From assembly GCA_029884335.1 (NCBI GenBank), contig JAOUIA010000030.1, forward strand, positions 1 through 42,591: a DNA stretch of 42,591 bases, given 5' to 3'. This document shows positions 17,773 through 30,424 of the stretch, one piece after another (positions within the stretch are counted from its first letter, which is position 1; each line of letters opens with the position of its first letter). The translations under genes and the position numbers were made by a program. Source of the stretch: Betaproteobacteria bacterium. GTDB lineage: Bacteria; Pseudomonadota; Gammaproteobacteria; Burkholderiales; Casimicrobiaceae. The notes under the pieces are model-generated. The model was not told the origin of the DNA and made no database searches. It saw only the letters and a program-made list of their open reading frames with translations.

Positions 17773-19125
17773 ATGCTCGCCGAACTTCCCTTCCTCTCGC
17801 TCGCCGAACTCGGCCGCCGCCTGCGCGCCGGAACCACGACCTCGCGCGCGATCGTCGAGGCGTGCCTCGCCAACATCGACGCCCAGGACGCGAAGCTGCA
17901 CGCGTTCGTCGAGGTGTGGCGTGACGACGCGCTGCGCCTCGCGCAGGCCGCCGACCTCGAGCGCGCGGCGGGCTTCGAGCGGGGCCCGCTGCACGGGCTG
18001 CCGATTGCGGTCAAGGACCTGTTCCACGTCGCGGGCCGGCGGACCACGGCAGGTTCGAAGTCGTGGCTGGGCCGCGTATCGACGCAGACGGCCGTGTGCG
18101 TCGAGCGCCTGCTGGCGGCGGGCATGGTCCCGCTCGGCAAGACGCACCTGGTCGAGTTCGCCTACGGCACGTGGGGCACGAACGTACCGATGGGCGCGCC
18201 GTGGAATCCGTGGGACGCCAAGGTGCATCGCGTCGCCGGCGGATCGTCCAGCGGTTCGGCGGTGGCGGTCGCGTCCGGCATGGCGCCCGCGGCTCTGGGC
18301 ACGGACACCGGCGGCTCGGTGCGCATTCCCGCGGCGCTGTGCGGGCTCGTCGGCCTCAAGCCCACCTACGGGCGCATCCCGCTCGACGGCGTGGTGCCGC
18401 TGTCGACGTCGCTGGACTCGGTCGGTCCGCTCGCGCGAACCGTCGAGGACGCGGTGATGCTCGTGCGCGCGATGGCGGGGGAGCCGTTGGTGGCCGCGGA
18501 GGCCGCGCCGTCCGTCGCGGGAGCGCGCATCACTGCGCTTGCCCGCGAGCAGTTTCCGGACTTCATCGAGCCGGACGTCGTGGCGGCGTTCGAGGCCACG
18601 CTTGCGCGGCTGCGCGAGCAGGGCGCCAAGGTGACGGTCGAGACCATCCCGTTCGACTTCGCGGCCCTGGGTGCCAGGAACGGCAGGATCATCGGCATCG
18701 AGGGCTATGCCGTGCATCGCGAGGTCATCGACGACGAGCGCGCCGACGTCGACCCGGGCGTGCGCCAGCGCATGCTGCTCGGGAAGATGGCAAGCGCAGT
18801 CGAGTATCTCGCAGCGCTTGGACAGCGGCAGGCCGCGATGGGCGAGTTCTCGCAGTGGATGCGCAGCCGCGATGCGCTCGTGACGCCGATGCTGCCCATC
18901 ACCGCACGGCCTATGGCGGAAATCGACGAGTCGGCGTATCCGCTCGCCACCTGGTCGCGTGCCGTCAACTACCTCGGCGCGTGCGCCATCTCGATTCCCG
19001 TCGCGCTCTCCGCGACGGGATTGCCCATCGGCGTGCAGTTCGTCGGGCGCGGCGGCGCGGACGAGGCGCTGTGCCGCATGGCGGCCGTGCCCGGGCGCGA
19101 CGGCGCGAAGCGGCCGCGCGCATGA
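17773..19125 (+). CDS. Amidase-signature family enzyme
   Basis: This 450-residue cytosolic hydrolase has the Ser-cisSer-Lys triad: Lys in [20 protein letters not shown], the serine pair in [20 protein letters not shown], and [20 protein letters not shown] with [20 protein letters not shown]. It cleaves an amide bond; the substrate is unknown. No gatB or gatC partner lies nearby, so it is not the Glu-tRNA amidotransferase. The start at 17773 ([20 protein letters not shown]) gives the family N-terminus; the open frame upstream is low complexity. The last ~15 residues ([12 protein letters not shown]) diverge from the usual helical end, possibly through a late frameshift. It is divergent from the GGDEF-EAL gene. 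Confidence 0.85.
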   Translation: MLAELPFLSLAELGRRLRAGTTTSRAIVEACLANIDAQDAKLHAFVEVWRDDALRLAQAADLERAAGFERGPLHGLPIAVKDLFHVAGRRTTAGSKSWLGRVSTQTAVCVERLLAAGMVPLGKTHLVEFAYGTWGTNVPMGAPWNPWDAKVHRVAGGSSSGSAVAVASGMAPAALGTDTGGSVRIPAALCGLVGLKPTYGRIPLDGVVPLSTSLDSVGPLARTVEDAVMLVRAMAGEPLVAAEAAPSVAGARITALAREQFPDFIEPDVVAAFEATLARLREQGAKVTVETIPFDFAALGARNGRIIGIEGYAVHREVIDDERADVDPGVRQRMLLGKMASAVEYLAALGQRQAAMGEFSQWMRSRDALVTPMLPITARPMAEIDESAYPLATWSRAVNYLGACAISIPVALSATGLPIGVQFVGRGGADEALCRMAAVPGRDGAKRPRA

Positions 19126-19363
19126 GCGCAGGCCGGCGCTGAGCCCTCGCCGCCGGGAGCTTCGCCCGCTGCAGTCGGCGGACCTGGCACGGCTTTCATC
19201 TGTCCGGGAAGGCGCTTTGCGGCGCAGTTGCCGGGAACCGCCAGCGCGCGTTGTGTACGCCAGCGCACAGTCGGATCGCGCTCGACGGGATAGGCTCCCA
19301 GTCCCGGGCAGGCAGGCCAGGCGGCCTGCGCGCAGCTTCCTGCGGCCGAGCCCTGCGAAGAGA

Positions 19364-22300
19364 GTGCGCGAATTGAAGGCGAGCAGGCGGACGATCTTCG
19401 AGCGATTGCTGGCGTTCACGGCCGGGTTCGGCCGCGCCGACCCGCTCGTCCGGTACGCCTACGAGGCACCACCGCTGCGATCGGAGCTCTTCAGCGCCGA
19501 TCAGATGGAGCAGCACGGCAAGAGCCTCGCGTCCTTGCACGTGCTCGCGCCCGGCCGCGCGCGCGACCAGCTGCTGCCGCGGCTGGCGGAGAACGAGCGC
19601 GTCCTCGTGGGCGTCTGCGATCTGCTGGCTGAAGCGGTCACGGCGAACCGCCGCATCACGCCGGCCGCCGAGTGGCTGCTCGACAATTTCTATCTGGTCG
19701 AGGAGCAGATCCGGACCGCGAAGCGGCACCTTCCCAGAGGCTACAGCGTCGAGCTTCCACGCCTGGCGCGTGGACCGTCCGCCGGACTGCCGCGCGTGTT
19801 CGACCTCGCTTACGAGACCATCTCGCACGGTGACGGCAGGGTCGATGCCGAGGGCCTTTCCCGTTTCGTGGCCGCCTATCAGACGGCGACCCCGCTCAAG
19901 CTGGGCGAGCTGTGGGCCATTCCCATCATGCTGCGGCTCGCGTTGATCGAGAACCTGCGCCGCGTCGCGGCGCGGATCGCGGCCGGCACGATCGACCGCA
20001 ACCGCGCGGCGGCGTGGGCGGACCAGATGATCGACGTCGCCAAGCACGATCCCAACAGCCTGATCCTGGTGATCGCGGACATGGCGCGCTCGAATCCGCC
20101 GATGGTGAGTTCGTTTGTCGCCGAGCTCGCGCGGTTGCTGCAGGGGCAGAGCGCCGCCCTGGCCCTGCCGCTCACCTGGATCGAGCAACGGCTGGCCGAG
20201 TCGGGCTTCACGATCGAGCAGATGGTGCAGGTCGAAACGCAGGAGCAGGCCGGGGACCAGGTCTCGATCAGCAACACGATCGGCAGCCTGCGGTTCCTGG
20301 GATCGATGGACTGGCCCGAGTTCGTCGAGACGATGAGCGTCGTCGAGAGGAAGCTCAGGGAGGATCCGGGCGGGCTCTACGGCAGGATGGACTTCGCCAC
20401 CCGCGATCGCTACCGGCACGTCGTCGAGGAGATCGCGCGCGGCAGCACGCTCTCCGAGGGCGAGGTCGCGCGGAGGGCGATCCGGCTCACCCACGAGAAC
20501 ACGGCCGGTGCCGACGGCATGGACGGCGACGACCATCGCGCCGCCCACGTCGGCTACTACCTGATCGACCAGGGGCGAGCGCACCTCGAGCGCGCGGCGG
20601 GCATGCGCGCGCCGCCGGCGGAGTGGCTCGGGCGCCTGGGACGCCGCATGCCGCTGACGCTGTATCTTGGCGGCATCGCGGCGATCACCGCCTTGCTCAC
20701 CGCGAGCCTGCTGGCGCTGGCCGATGGCGACACGGTGGACAGGGTGTTGCTTGCGGCGCTCGTCGTCCTGCTGCTGCCGGCCACCAGCCAGCTGGCGCTG
20801 GGGATGGTGAACTGGCTGGCGACGCTGCTCGTGGTGCCGCGCACATTGCCGCGCATGGATTATTCGCGCGGGATTCCGCCGGAAGCGCGCACGCTGGTCG
20901 TGGTCCCGACGATGATCAACGACGCCGACGGCATCGAGGCGCTCGTCGAAGCGCTGGAAGTCCGCTTCCTCGCCAATCGCGACGACCATTTGCACTTCGG
21001 CCTGCTGACCGACTTCGCCGACGCGCCGGCGGCCACGCTGCCGGCGGACGCCGGGCTGCTGGCGATGGCGCGCAAAGGCATCGAGGACCTGAACGCGAAG
21101 TACCCGCGTACGGCGGAGCTGTCCGGGGAGGGCATGCCCGGGGACGCCTTCTTCCTCTTCCACCGCCCGCGGCGATGGAACGCGCACGAGGGCGTGTGGA
21201 TGGGCCACGAGCGCAAGCGCGGCAAGCTCGCGGACCTGAACGCGCTGCTGCGCGACCGCGACGGCGGACGCTTCGCGCTCGTGATCGGCGAGCCCCGGGT
21301 GCTGTCGCGCGTAAAGTACGTCATCACGCTCGACACGGACACGCAGCTGCCCCGCGACTCGGCGCGGCAGTTCGTCGGCGTGATGGCGCACCCGCTCAAC
21401 CGCGCGCGCTTCGCCCCGCGCGGCAAGCGTGACGGGGCCGAGCGTGTCACCGAGGGATACGGCATCCTGCAGCCGCGCGTGAGCATCAGCCTGTCCGGCG
21501 CCAAGTGCTCGTGGTACGCGCGCCTGCACGGGGGCGACCCCGGCATCGATCCCTACACGCGCGCCGTCTCCGACGTCTACCAGGACGTGTTCGGCGAGGG
21601 CTCATTCATCGGGAAGGGCATCTACGACGTCGATGCCGTCGAGCGGGCCTTCGGCGATGGCCTGCCCGACAATCGCATCCTCAGCCACGACCTGCTCGAG
21701 GGTTGCCATGCGCGATCGGGGCTGCTGAGCGACGTGCAGCTCTACGAGGAACAGCCGTCGACCTACGGCGCGGACATGGCCCGCCGGCACCGCTGGATCC
21801 GCGGCGACTGGCAGCTGACGGGTTGGCTGTTGCCGCTCGTTCCCGGCCCGGGCCGCCGCCTCGCCAATCCGCTGTCGGCGCTCTCGCTGTGGAAGATCTT
21901 CGACAACCTGCGGCGCAGTCTCGTGCCCGTCGCGCTGACGCTGATGCTCGTGCTCGGCTGGACCGCGCTCGCGCACGGCTGGCTGTGGACGTGCGCGGCA
22001 ATCGGGATTCTCCTGCTGCCGTCGGGGTGCGCCGTGGCCGTCGAGTTGCTGCGCAAGCCGGACGAGGTGCTGCTGCGGCAGCACCTCGCCGCCACCGCGG
22101 GCGTGGCCGGCCGGCTTGCCGCCCAGACGGTGCTCACCCTTGCCTTCCTGCCCTACGAGGCGACGGTCAACCTCGACGCGATCGGCCGGACGGCGTGGCG
22201 GATGCTCGTCACGCGGCGGCGGCTGCTCGAGTGGAATCCGTTCGCTGTCGACGAATCCGAGCGTCGCCGCGCCGGCTCGGGGCAGCAGCGCTTCGCGCTT

Positions 22301-25300
22301 GCGGCAAGCGTGAAGTCGATGTGGATCGCCCCGGTCATCGCGGCGGCGACGGCGATCCTCGTCGCGTCGCTTTCACCATCCGCTTGGTGGGCGGCAGCGC
22401 CGGTGCTGCTGCTTTGGCTCGTCTCGCCCGTGCTGGCGTGGTGGATCAGCCGGCCGCTCGCCCGCCGCGGCGTGCGTTTGACGACCGACCAGACGCTGTT
22501 CCTGCGCGGGGTCGCGCGCAGAACCTGGGCGTTCTTCGCGACGCACGTCGGCGCCGACGACCACTGGCTGCCGCCCGACAACGTCCAGGAGCATCCGGTC
22601 GCCGCCGTAGCTCATCGCACGTCGCCGACGAACATGGGCTTCGCGCTGCTCGCGAACCTGACCGCACACGACTTCGGCTACATCCCGGCCGGGGAGGCCG
22701 TCGCGCGCACCGCAGCGGCGCTCGACACCATGCAGTCGATGGCGCGGCACGAGGGCCACTTCTACAACTGGTACGACACGCAAACGCTGGAGCCGCTGCC
22801 GCCGCGTTACGTCTCGGCCGTGGACAGCGGGAACCTCGGCGGTCACCTCATGACCTTGCGCTGGGGGATCGTTGCGCTGGCCGACGAGCCGATCATGGCG
22901 CCGCGCTGGTTCGAAGGGTTGGGCGACACGCTGCGCGTGCTCGCCGACGCGATCGGCGGCGTCCCCGCGGCGGCGCTGGCCGGCCTGCGACTGGATCTGG
23001 AAGCGGCGTACGACGCGCGCCCCGCGACCGTTGCGGACGTGAACCGGTGGTTTGATCGGCTTGCGCCGGGAGTCGCCGCGGTCGTCGCGCAGGTCGCCGG
23101 CACGCCCCGCGCCGACGCCGCGGGCGAGATCGTGCGCGAGAGCGAGCCGAAGTATTGGGCCGATGCGTTGGTCGGCCAGTTCGACGCGTTGCGCGCCGAA
23201 CTGGTCGGCCTCGCTCCGTGGTGCGCGATGTCCGCTTCGTCCGGCGGCGAGGACGACCTGCCCGGCCTGCGCACGGTTCCGACGCTGCGCGAAGTGGCCG
23301 CGCTCGAAGCGGAGCTGTTGCCGGCCATTGCGCGCCGTCGACGCGAAGACGCCCCGCCCACGGTGCAGGCGTGGCTCGACGAGCTGTCCGAGGTCGCGAC
23401 GGCGGCGAGCCGCAGCGCCGCCGAGCGGATGGCGGCGATCGAGCGCGTCGCGCGGCAGTGCGACGAGCTGGCGCGCATGGATTACGGCTGTCTCTACGAC
23501 GCGACACGGCACCTGCTGGCCATTGGCTACAACGTCGGGGAACGCCGGCGCGACCCGGGCTACTACGACCTGCTCGCCTCCGAGGCTCGCTTCGCGAGCT
23601 TCGTCGCGATCGCGCAGGGCCAGCTGCCGCAGGAGAACTGGTTCGCGCTCGGGCGCCTGCTGACGTCGGCCGGGGGACAGGCGGTGCTGCTGTCATGGAG
23701 CGGCTCGATGTTCGAGTACCTGATGCCGCTCCTGGTGATGCCGAGCTACGACAACACGCTGCTTGATCGGACCTGCCGGGTCATGGTCGAGCGTCAGATC
23801 GCCTACGGCAAGCAGCGCGGCGTGCCCTGGGGCATCTCGGAGTGCGGCTACAACTCGGTGGACGCGGGACTCAACTACCAGTATCGCGCGTTCGGCGTTC
23901 CCGGCCTGGGACTGAAGCGTGGCCTCGCGGAGGATCTCGTGATCGCTCCCTACGCCTCCGCGCTCGCGCTGACGGTGAGCCCCGAGCAAGCCTGCCTCAA
24001 CCTGCAGCGCCTGGCCATCGAAGGGCTCGCCGGCCGGTATGGGCTCTACGAAGCCGTCGACTACACCGCCGCGCGCGTGCCGCGCGGGCAGGCCAGCGCC
24101 GTCGTGCGCTCGTTCATGGCGCACCACCAGGGCATGATCCTGCTCTCGCTCGCGCACGCGCTGCTCGACCGCCCGATGCAGCGGCGCTTCGAGTCGGACC
24201 CGCTGTTCAAGGCGACGCTGCTGCTGCTGCAGGAGCGCGTGCCGAAGGTCGGCGGGCTGTTTTCGCACCCCGCCGAGCTGTCGGCGATCCGCGGCGTCTC
24301 GGGCGGCCCCGACGCGTCGGTGCGCGTGCTCGGCAATCCCGACACGCCGATGCCCGAGGTGCAGCTGCTGTCGAATGGGCGCTACCACGTCATGGTCACC
24401 CACGCGGGAGGCGGGAGCAGCCGCTGGAAGGACCTCGCCGTCACCCGCTGGCGCGAGGACGTCACCTGCGACGGCTGGGGGTCGTTCTGCTACATCCGCG
24501 ACGTGGCGAGCGGGGAGTTCTGGTCGGCCGCCCACCAGCCGACGGCCAGGCGAGCGGCGCACTACGAGGCCATCTTCACCGAGGCGCGCGCCGAGTTCCG
24601 CCGGCGCGACGGCGACTTCGAGACGCACACCGAGATCGTCGTCTCGCCCGAGGACGACATCGAGCTGCGCCGGCTCCACATCACCAACCACTCCCGCACG
24701 CGCCGCACGATCGACGTCACGAGCTACGCGGAAGTGGTGCTCGCGCCGCCCGCCGCGGACGCGCTGCACCCCGCGTTTGGCAACCTGTTCGTGCAGACCG
24801 AGATCGTGCCGTCGCGGCAGGGGATCCTGTGCACGCGCCGGCCGCGTTCGCTGCACGAGCCGACACCGTGGATGCTGCACCTGATGGCCGTCCACGGCGC
24901 CGAGGCCACCGAGGTGTCCTACGAGACCGACCGCATGCGTTTCATCGGCCGCGGGCGCAGTGTCGCCGCGCCGGCGGCGATGATCGAGGCCGGCAGGCTG
25001 TCGGGAACCCAGGGCTCGGTGCTGGACCCGATCGTCGCGATCCGCCGCCAGGTCATGCTGGAGCCGCAGCAGACGGCCACGATCGACGTCGCCACCGGCA
25101 TCGGCGAGACGCGCGATGTTGCGCTCGGGCTGCTTGCGAAGTACCAGGACCGGCATCTGGCGGATCGCGTGTTCGACCTCGCGTGGACGCATTGCTGGGT
25201 GACGCTGCGGCAGATCAACGCCACCGAGGCCGACGCGCAGCTCTACAACCGCCTCGCCGGATCCGTGCTCTACGCGCACGCCTCGCTGCGCGCGGAAGCG

Positions 25301-28225
25301 AGCGTCCTCAAGCGGAACCGGCGCGGGCAGTCGGGGCTGTGGAGCTACGCCATCTCGGGCGACCTGCCGATCGTCCTGCTGCAGATCGTGGACTCGACGA
25401 ACATCGAGCTCGTGCGCCAGCTGGTGCAGGCGCACGCGTACTGGCGGCTCAAAGGGCTGGCGGTCGACCTGGTGATCTGGAACGAGGACCGCGGTGGCTA
25501 CCGGCAGGCGCTGCAGGACCAGATCATGGGGCTGATCGCCGCCGGCATCGAGGCGCACGTAATGGACCGGCCGGGCGGCATCTTCGTGCGCCGGGCCGAG
25601 CAGATCGCGGAGGAGGATCGCATCCTGCTGCAGTCCGTCGCCCGCGCGATCATCACGGACGGGCGCGGAACGCTGATGGAGCAGATCAGCCGTCGAGTGT
25701 CCGCCGAAGCGCGGATCCCGCGCTTGCAGCCGACGCGCGAACTGCGCGACGACGTGCCGCGCCGCGAGCTCCATCCCCGCGAGCTGATCCTCCACAACGG
25801 GCTCGGCGGGTTCGCGCCTGACGGCCGCGAGTACGTCGTCACGATTCCCGAAGGTCGGACGACGCCGGCACCGTGGGTAAACGTCCTGGCCAATCCGGGC
25901 TTCGGTGCCGTCGTGTCGGAGAGCGGTGCCGCGTACACCTGGAGCGAGAACGCCCACGAGTTCCGCCTCACCCCGTGGCGCAACGATCCCGTGTGCGATG
26001 CCGGCGGCGAGGCGTTCTACGTGCGCGACGAGGAGACCGGCCGCTACTGGTCGCCCACGCTGCTGCCGTGCCGCGGCACCGGCGCGTACGTCGCCCGTCA
26101 CGGCTTCGGCTACAGCGTCTTCGAGCACAGCGAGGACGGCATCGACACCGAGCTCACCGTGTACGTCACCGTCGACGCGCCGGTGAAGTTCGCCTCGCTC
26201 AAACTGAGGAACGCATCGGGCCGGACGCGGCGGCTCTCCGTCACCGGGTACGTGGAGTGGGTGCTGGGGGACCTGGGGCCGAAGACCGCGATGCACGTGA
26301 TCACGGAGGTCGACGCGCGCAGCGGCGCGCTTCTGGCACGCAACAGCTGCAACACGGAGTTTCCCGATCGCGTGGCGTTCTTCGACGTCGATGACCCGGC
26401 GCGCACCGTCAGCGGCGACCGGACGGAGTTCCTCGGACGCAATGGCGCGCCCGGTCGTCCCGCAGCGCTGTCGCGCATGCGCCTGTCCGGCAGGGTGGGC
26501 GCTGCGCTCGACCCGTGCGCCGCCCTCCAGGTCGCGATCGAACTGGTCGACGGCGAGGAGCGCGAGATCGCCTTCCGGCTTGGCGTGGGCCGCGACGCTG
26601 CCGACGCCGGCAGCCTCGTGCAGCGCTTCCGGGGTGCGGCAGCGGCGCGGGGCGCGCTCGCTGCCGTGCGCGCGCACTGGGCGCACGTCCTGGGCGCGGT
26701 GCAGGTGACGACACCGGACGCGGCGCTCGACGTGCTGGCCAACGGCTGGCTCGTCTACCAGACGCTGGCGTGCCGCATGTGGGCGCGCAGCGGCTACTAC
26801 CAGTCGGGCGGCGCGTTCGGCTTCCGCGACCAGCTGCAGGACGCGATGGCGCTCGTCCACGCCGAGCCCGCGCTCGTGCGCGAGCACCTGCTGCGTTGCG
26901 CCGCGCGCCAATTCGTCGAGGGCGACGTCCAGCACTGGTGGCACCCGCCGTCGGGCCGGGGCGTGCGCACGCGCTGCTCGGACGACTATCTCTGGCTGCC
27001 GCTGGCGACCGCACGCTACGTGACGGCGACCGGAGACGCCGGCGTGCTCGACGAGTCGGTTGCGTACCTGGAAGGCCGCGCGGTGAATGCGGGCGACGAC
27101 GCCTACTACGACCTGCCGGGCCGCTCGCAGGAGTCCGCCAGCCTCTACGAGCACTGCGTACGTGCCATCGTCCACGGCCTGCGCTTCGGCGCCCACGGGC
27201 TGCCGCTGATGGGCTCCGGCGACTGGAACGACGGCATGAACCTGGTCGGGATCAGGGGCACGGGAGAGAGCGTCTGGCTGGGATTCTTCCTCTGCGCGGT
27301 GCTGGGCCGGTTCGCCGGACTCGCGCGTGCGCGGGGCGACGCACCGTTCGCCGAGCGTTGCGGCAAGGAGGAAGCCAGGCTCCGCCGCAGCCTCGAGCTG
27401 CACGGCTGGGACGGCGAGTGGTACCGGCGCGCCTACTTCGACGACGGCACGCCGCTAGGCTCCGCGAGCGGCGCCGAGTGCCGCATCGACTCCGTCGTGC
27501 AGAGCTGGTCCGTGCTCTCCGGCGCCGCCGAGCCCGAGCGTTCGCGCCGGGCGATGCGCTCGGTCGACGAGCGCCTCGTGCGCCGCGACTACGCGCTGGT
27601 CCAGCTCCTCGCCCCTCCGTTCGACGGCGCGGAGTTCGACCCCGGCTACATCAGGGGCTACGTGCCCGGCGTGCGCGAGAACGGCGGCCAGTACACGCAC
27701 GGCGCGATCTGGGCGGCGATGGCGTTCGCGGCGATGGGCGATCGCGAACGCGCGTGGCAGCTCGCGACGATGATCAACCCGGTGAACCACGCCCGCACGC
27801 CCGAGGCCATGGCGGTCTACAAGGTCGAGCCGTACGTGGTCGCCGCGGACGTCTACGCCGTGGCGCCTCACACCGGGCGCGGCGGCTGGAGCTGGTACAC
27901 CGGATCGGCCGGGTGGATGTACCGGCTGATCATCGAGTCACTGCTCGGCGTGACGCGCGAAGCGGATCGCCTGCGCTTCGCTCCGTGCCTGCCCGCGAAC
28001 TGGACCACCTGCTCGATGCGCTACCGCTATGGCGATACGTTCTACGAGATCGCCGTCCGGCAGACGCCCGCGGCCTCGCACGCGCTCGGCGTCGCGCTGG
28101 ATGGCGTCGTGCAACCGGATGCGTCGATCCGTCTCGCCGACGATCGAACTTCGCACCGGGTCCTGGTCGAGGTGGGAGTGCCGCAGGCACCGGACGGGTT
28201 CGTCCGACCTCCGGGGCCGTGCTGA
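19364..28225 (+). CDS. ndvB: Cyclic beta-1,2-glucan synthase (NdvB/ChvB-type)
   Basis: A giant ~2953-residue inner-membrane protein. Residues ~420-500, ~845-890 and ~985-1025 hold membrane helices. The glycosyltransferase (GT84-type) part has [13 protein letters not shown] (~655), [18 protein letters not shown] (~775) and [10 protein letters not shown] (~808). A glycoamylase-type domain lies at ~1360-1600 ([36 protein letters not shown]). The C-terminal GH94-type phosphorylase domain (~1630-2900) has [13 protein letters not shown] at ~2618 with the catalytic Asp. The family makes cyclic osmoregulated periplasmic glucans. The start is uncertain: GTG 19364, preceded by GAAGAGA, is my choice, with TTG 19373 as an alternative. 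The open frame continues back into the amidase gene, which is not credible. Confidence 0.88.
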   Translation: MRELKASRRTIFERLLAFTAGFGRADPLVRYAYEAPPLRSELFSADQMEQHGKSLASLHVLAPGRARDQLLPRLAENERVLVGVCDLLAEAVTANRRITPAAEWLLDNFYLVEEQIRTAKRHLPRGYSVELPRLARGPSAGLPRVFDLAYETISHGDGRVDAEGLSRFVAAYQTATPLKLGELWAIPIMLRLALIENLRRVAARIAAGTIDRNRAAAWADQMIDVAKHDPNSLILVIADMARSNPPMVSSFVAELARLLQGQSAALALPLTWIEQRLAESGFTIEQMVQVETQEQAGDQVSISNTIGSLRFLGSMDWPEFVETMSVVERKLREDPGGLYGRMDFATRDRYRHVVEEIARGSTLSEGEVARRAIRLTHENTAGADGMDGDDHRAAHVGYYLIDQGRAHLERAAGMRAPPAEWLGRLGRRMPLTLYLGGIAAITALLTASLLALADGDTVDRVLLAALVVLLLPATSQLALGMVNWLATLLVVPRTLPRMDYSRGIPPEARTLVVVPTMINDADGIEALVEALEVRFLANRDDHLHFGLLTDFADAPAATLPADAGLLAMARKGIEDLNAKYPRTAELSGEGMPGDAFFLFHRPRRWNAHEGVWMGHERKRGKLADLNALLRDRDGGRFALVIGEPRVLSRVKYVITLDTDTQLPRDSARQFVGVMAHPLNRARFAPRGKRDGAERVTEGYGILQPRVSISLSGAKCSWYARLHGGDPGIDPYTRAVSDVYQDVFGEGSFIGKGIYDVDAVERAFGDGLPDNRILSHDLLEGCHARSGLLSDVQLYEEQPSTYGADMARRHRWIRGDWQLTGWLLPLVPGPGRRLANPLSALSLWKIFDNLRRSLVPVALTLMLVLGWTALAHGWLWTCAAIGILLLPSGCAVAVELLRKPDEVLLRQHLAATAGVAGRLAAQTVLTLAFLPYEATVNLDAIGRTAWRMLVTRRRLLEWNPFAVDESERRRAGSGQQRFALAASVKSMWIAPVIAAATAILVASLSPSAWWAAAPVLLLWLVSPVLAWWISRPLARRGVRLTTDQTLFLRGVARRTWAFFATHVGADDHWLPPDNVQEHPVAAVAHRTSPTNMGFALLANLTAHDFGYIPAGEAVARTAAALDTMQSMARHEGHFYNWYDTQTLEPLPPRYVSAVDSGNLGGHLMTLRWGIVALADEPIMAPRWFEGLGDTLRVLADAIGGVPAAALAGLRLDLEAAYDARPATVADVNRWFDRLAPGVAAVVAQVAGTPRADAAGEIVRESEPKYWADALVGQFDALRAELVGLAPWCAMSASSGGEDDLPGLRTVPTLREVAALEAELLPAIARRRREDAPPTVQAWLDELSEVATAASRSAAERMAAIERVARQCDELARMDYGCLYDATRHLLAIGYNVGERRRDPGYYDLLASEARFASFVAIAQGQLPQENWFALGRLLTSAGGQAVLLSWSGSMFEYLMPLLVMPSYDNTLLDRTCRVMVERQIAYGKQRGVPWGISECGYNSVDAGLNYQYRAFGVPGLGLKRGLAEDLVIAPYASALALTVSPEQACLNLQRLAIEGLAGRYGLYEAVDYTAARVPRGQASAVVRSFMAHHQGMILLSLAHALLDRPMQRRFESDPLFKATLLLLQERVPKVGGLFSHPAELSAIRGVSGGPDASVRVLGNPDTPMPEVQLLSNGRYHVMVTHAGGGSSRWKDLAVTRWREDVTCDGWGSFCYIRDVASGEFWSAAHQPTARRAAHYEAIFTEARAEFRRRDGDFETHTEIVVSPEDDIELRRLHITNHSRTRRTIDVTSYAEVVLAPPAADALHPAFGNLFVQTEIVPSRQGILCTRRPRSLHEPTPWMLHLMAVHGAEATEVSYETDRMRFIGRGRSVAAPAAMIEAGRLSGTQGSVLDPIVAIRRQVMLEPQQTATIDVATGIGETRDVALGLLAKYQDRHLADRVFDLAWTHCWVTLRQINATEADAQLYNRLAGSVLYAHASLRAEASVLKRNRRGQSGLWSYAISGDLPIVLLQIVDSTNIELVRQLVQAHAYWRLKGLAVDLVIWNEDRGGYRQALQDQIMGLIAAGIEAHVMDRPGGIFVRRAEQIAEEDRILLQSVARAIITDGRGTLMEQISRRVSAEARIPRLQPTRELRDDVPRRELHPRELILHNGLGGFAPDGREYVVTIPEGRTTPAPWVNVLANPGFGAVVSESGAAYTWSENAHEFRLTPWRNDPVCDAGGEAFYVRDEETGRYWSPTLLPCRGTGAYVARHGFGYSVFEHSEDGIDTELTVYVTVDAPVKFASLKLRNASGRTRRLSVTGYVEWVLGDLGPKTAMHVITEVDARSGALLARNSCNTEFPDRVAFFDVDDPARTVSGDRTEFLGRNGAPGRPAALSRMRLSGRVGAALDPCAALQVAIELVDGEEREIAFRLGVGRDAADAGSLVQRFRGAAAARGALAAVRAHWAHVLGAVQVTTPDAALDVLANGWLVYQTLACRMWARSGYYQSGGAFGFRDQLQDAMALVHAEPALVREHLLRCAARQFVEGDVQHWWHPPSGRGVRTRCSDDYLWLPLATARYVTATGDAGVLDESVAYLEGRAVNAGDDAYYDLPGRSQESASLYEHCVRAIVHGLRFGAHGLPLMGSGDWNDGMNLVGIRGTGESVWLGFFLCAVLGRFAGLARARGDAPFAERCGKEEARLRRSLELHGWDGEWYRRAYFDDGTPLGSASGAECRIDSVVQSWSVLSGAAEPERSRRAMRSVDERLVRRDYALVQLLAPPFDGAEFDPGYIRGYVPGVRENGGQYTHGAIWAAMAFAAMGDRERAWQLATMINPVNHARTPEAMAVYKVEPYVVAADVYAVAPHTGRGGWSWYTGSAGWMYRLIIESLLGVTREADRLRFAPCLPANWTTCSMRYRYGDTFYEIAVRQTPAASHALGVALDGVVQPDASIRLADDRTSHRVLVEVGVPQAPDGFVRPPGPC

Positions 28226-28279
28226 GGGGTTGCATCTTGTCGCACGCCCGCGGCGGCGCTGGCGTCGTCGTTGCTCCAG

Positions 28280-28975
28280 TTACACCACGGTTCCGAACAG
28301 CGCCCCGACGAGCGCGGTCAGGCCCATGGCAAGGGCTCCCCAGAACGTGACCCGCACGGCCCCTGTCGTCACGTTGGCGCCGCCCACCCGCGCTGCCAGC
28401 CCACCGAGGATGGCGAGGAACACTAGCGAGGCTACGGCGACGACCGGAATCAGGGCCGACGCGGAGACCATGGCAACGGCCAGCAAGGGCAGGGCAGCGC
28501 CCACGGCGAAGCTGGCCGCTGACGTGAGCGCGGCCAGGATCGGTCGGGCACTGAGCTCAGTTGAAATGCCGAGTTCGTCGCGAGCGTGCGCGCCCAGCGC
28601 GTCGTGGGCCATGAGCTGCTCCGCCACTTGTCGCGCGAGTGCGGGTTCGACGCCGCGGCCCACGTAGATCGCCGTCAGCTCGCGCCGTTCGCCGTGGTCG
28701 TCTGCTGCAAGTTCGGCGCGCTCGAGGTCGAGCGCCGCCTTCTCGGAGTCGGCCTGCGAGCGCACCGACACGTACTCCCCGGCCGCCATCGACATGGCCC
28801 CCGCGACCAGGCCGGCGATGCCCGCGACCATCACGTTGCCGTGACTCGCATTGGCGGCAGCGACGCCGAGCACCAGGCTTGCCGTCGACACGATGCCGTC
28901 GTTGGCACCCAGCACCGCCGCTCGCAGCCATGCGATGCGGTCCGTCCGATGCCGTTCGCTGTGGCGCGCCGTCAT
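28280..28975 (-). CDS. VIT1/CCC1-family (DUF125) metal transporter
   Basis: This 231-residue membrane protein starts with the family N-terminal helix (RIAWLRAAVLGANDGIVSTA), a second helix (SLVLGVAAANAS) and a third (GLVAGAMSMAAGEYVSVRSQ). A cytosolic helical hairpin rich in acidic residues follows (residues ~75-130), then two more membrane helices (LIPVVAVASLVFLAILGGLA; VTFWGALAMGLTALVGALFG). The VIT1/CCC1 family moves Fe(II) or Mn(II) across membranes. The cytosolic segment lacks the histidine/glutamate ferritin-like extension of some members. ATG at 28975; a TTG at 28993 is an alternative. It converges with ndvB, leaving 54 bp with no clear terminator. Confidence 0.85.
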   Translation of the reverse strand: MTARHSERHRTDRIAWLRAAVLGANDGIVSTASLVLGVAAANASHGNVMVAGIAGLVAGAMSMAAGEYVSVRSQADSEKAALDLERAELAADDHGERRELTAIYVGRGVEPALARQVAEQLMAHDALGAHARDELGISTELSARPILAALTSAASFAVGAALPLLAVAMVSASALIPVVAVASLVFLAILGGLAARVGGANVTTGAVRVTFWGALAMGLTALVGALFGTVV

Positions 28976-29581
28976 GGGTAGCAGTCCGTTCAAGGTTGCG
29001 ACAGAAGATCGGAAGCGAAGTCAAGCCAGTGTCCCGTTCCGGAAGTAGCTTGCCATATTGCAGTTCAGCAACCACCTCCGCTCGCGCAAGGGCGACGAAA
29101 GTGGCGCGCTGCGCGACGCCGGTCGCAGCGGGTATCGCGAATACCCGCAAGACCGGCCACAATGCAGCGCGTCATTTCTCGCTCGTCCTTGTGCAAGGAA
29201 CTTACGGTACGGGGCACTACTGCAGCGTCAACGGAGACCTCGCGAACCGGTCCACGCCTGCCGCACATGCCAGCATTGCACATACCGTGTTCCCGTAGGG
29301 GTCCATGGTCGTGCTCACCATGGTTGACCGCATGACATTCGCATGGGGCGCCCTCGAGGCGAGTACGTTCGAACACCGAAGGGTCCCGACGATGTTCGCC
29401 CTGCGCCGACACGGAGGTCGCCAGCGAGCCGGCGCTGACCCGGCAGGCGCAGGCGCTCGAAAGACCCGAGCTGCGGGGAAGTGCCGTACTCATGCATGCA
29501 GGCGACACCCGACAGGGCGCCGGCGTGCCGCCGTCTGGGCGGTACCGCACATGCCGTCGTGGGTTCGCGTAGACTGGCCCC
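28976..29581. other. Gap with a hairpin, no supported gene
   Basis: This ~600-bp stretch lies between divergent genes. CCATGGT (29303-29309) and ACCATGG (29317-29323) are perfect inverted repeats with a 7-bp spacer. GCGGTACCGC (29539-29548) is a perfect palindrome 33 bp before the regulator gene. A minus-strand frame (29065-29583) is open but unlike any protein I know and has an erratic, cysteine/arginine-rich composition, so I leave it out. Confidence 0.4.
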
Positions 29582-30370
29582 ATGGCAGCCGGCAGATCGG
29601 GGGCCGTCGGTCGCGTGCCCTCCTTGTCCCCACATGACGCGACGCGCGCCGGCGTTCCCGAGCGCCAGAGCCCCCACCAGAATCACCTGCTCGACGCGCT
29701 GCCGGCGAGCGATTACGAGCGGCTCGCCGCCCATCTCGAGCTGATTCCGCTGCGGCTCGGCGATGTCCTCTACGAGCCGGGGGTGCGGTTGCGCCACGTC
29801 TACTTTCCCACGACGTCCATTGTCTCGCTGCTGTACGTCATGGCGGACGGCGCGTCCGCGGAGATCGCCGTCGTGGGCAACGAAGGGATACTCGGCATCT
29901 CGCTGTTCATGGGCGGCGAGACCACGCCCAGCCGCGCGGTCGTGCAGAGCGCCGGTCACGGCTACCGGCTCAAGGCGCAACTGCTGAAGGACGAGTTCGG
30001 CCGCTTCGGCCCGCTGATGCACCTGCTGCTGCGCTACACGCAGGCGCTCATCACGCAGATGGCGCAGACGGCGGTCTGCAATCGTCACCACTCGGTCGAC
30101 CAGCAGCTGTGTCGCTGGTTGCTGCTGAGCCTCGATCGCCTGTCGTCCAACGAGCTGTCGATGACGCAGGAGCTGATCGCCAACATGCTGGGCGTGCGCC
30201 GCGAAGGCGTCACCGAGGCGGCGGGGAAGCTGCAGGACGCCGGGTTGATCCGGTACCGGCGTGGCAAGATCACGGTGCTCGACCGGCCGGGACTCGAGAC
30301 GCGCGCCTGCGAGTGCTACCGGGTGGTCAAGGCGGAGTTCGACCGGCTCCTGCCCTACGCAGCCACGTAG
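29582..30370 (+). CDS. Crp/Fnr-like transcriptional regulator, first of a tandem pair
   Basis: This 262-residue protein has a cyclic-nucleotide-binding-type domain (residues ~35-150: LDALPASDYERLAAHLELIP, VYFPTTSIVSLLYVMADGAS, AVVGNEGILGISLFMG) and a Crp-type winged helix (~195-245: SMTQELIANMLGVRREGVTE, AAGKLQDAGLIRYRRGKITV). It ends with a C-E-C-Y motif (ETRACECYRVVKAEFDRLL), shared in form with the next gene (CSCY). The effector and targets are unknown. The first ~30 residues are low complexity, so the true start may be downstream. The perfect palindrome at 29539-29548 may be its operator. Confidence 0.82.
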   Translation: MAAGRSGAVGRVPSLSPHDATRAGVPERQSPHQNHLLDALPASDYERLAAHLELIPLRLGDVLYEPGVRLRHVYFPTTSIVSLLYVMADGASAEIAVVGNEGILGISLFMGGETTPSRAVVQSAGHGYRLKAQLLKDEFGRFGPLMHLLLRYTQALITQMAQTAVCNRHHSVDQQLCRWLLLSLDRLSSNELSMTQELIANMLGVRREGVTEAAGKLQDAGLIRYRRGKITVLDRPGLETRACECYRVVKAEFDRLLPYAAT

Positions 30371-30424
30371 CGCGGGTGCCGCGCGCCGCGGTCGGCGAGC
30401 GGCCGGCGGCGTCATGCTCGCCTT

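Noticed and set aside
17773-19125. Calling the amidase-signature protein GatA
   Set aside because: No gatB/gatC neighbours and no GatA-specific features recognised; a general amidase is the safer call.
23693-27403. 1236-codon minus-strand frame inside ndvB
   Set aside because: Antisense frame produced by GC-skewed codons of ndvB; no recognisable motifs and no Shine-Dalgarno.
29065-29583. Possible 172-residue minus-strand gene in the large gap before the tandem regulators
   Set aside because: Erratic cysteine/arginine-rich sequence with no domain, and no start signal.
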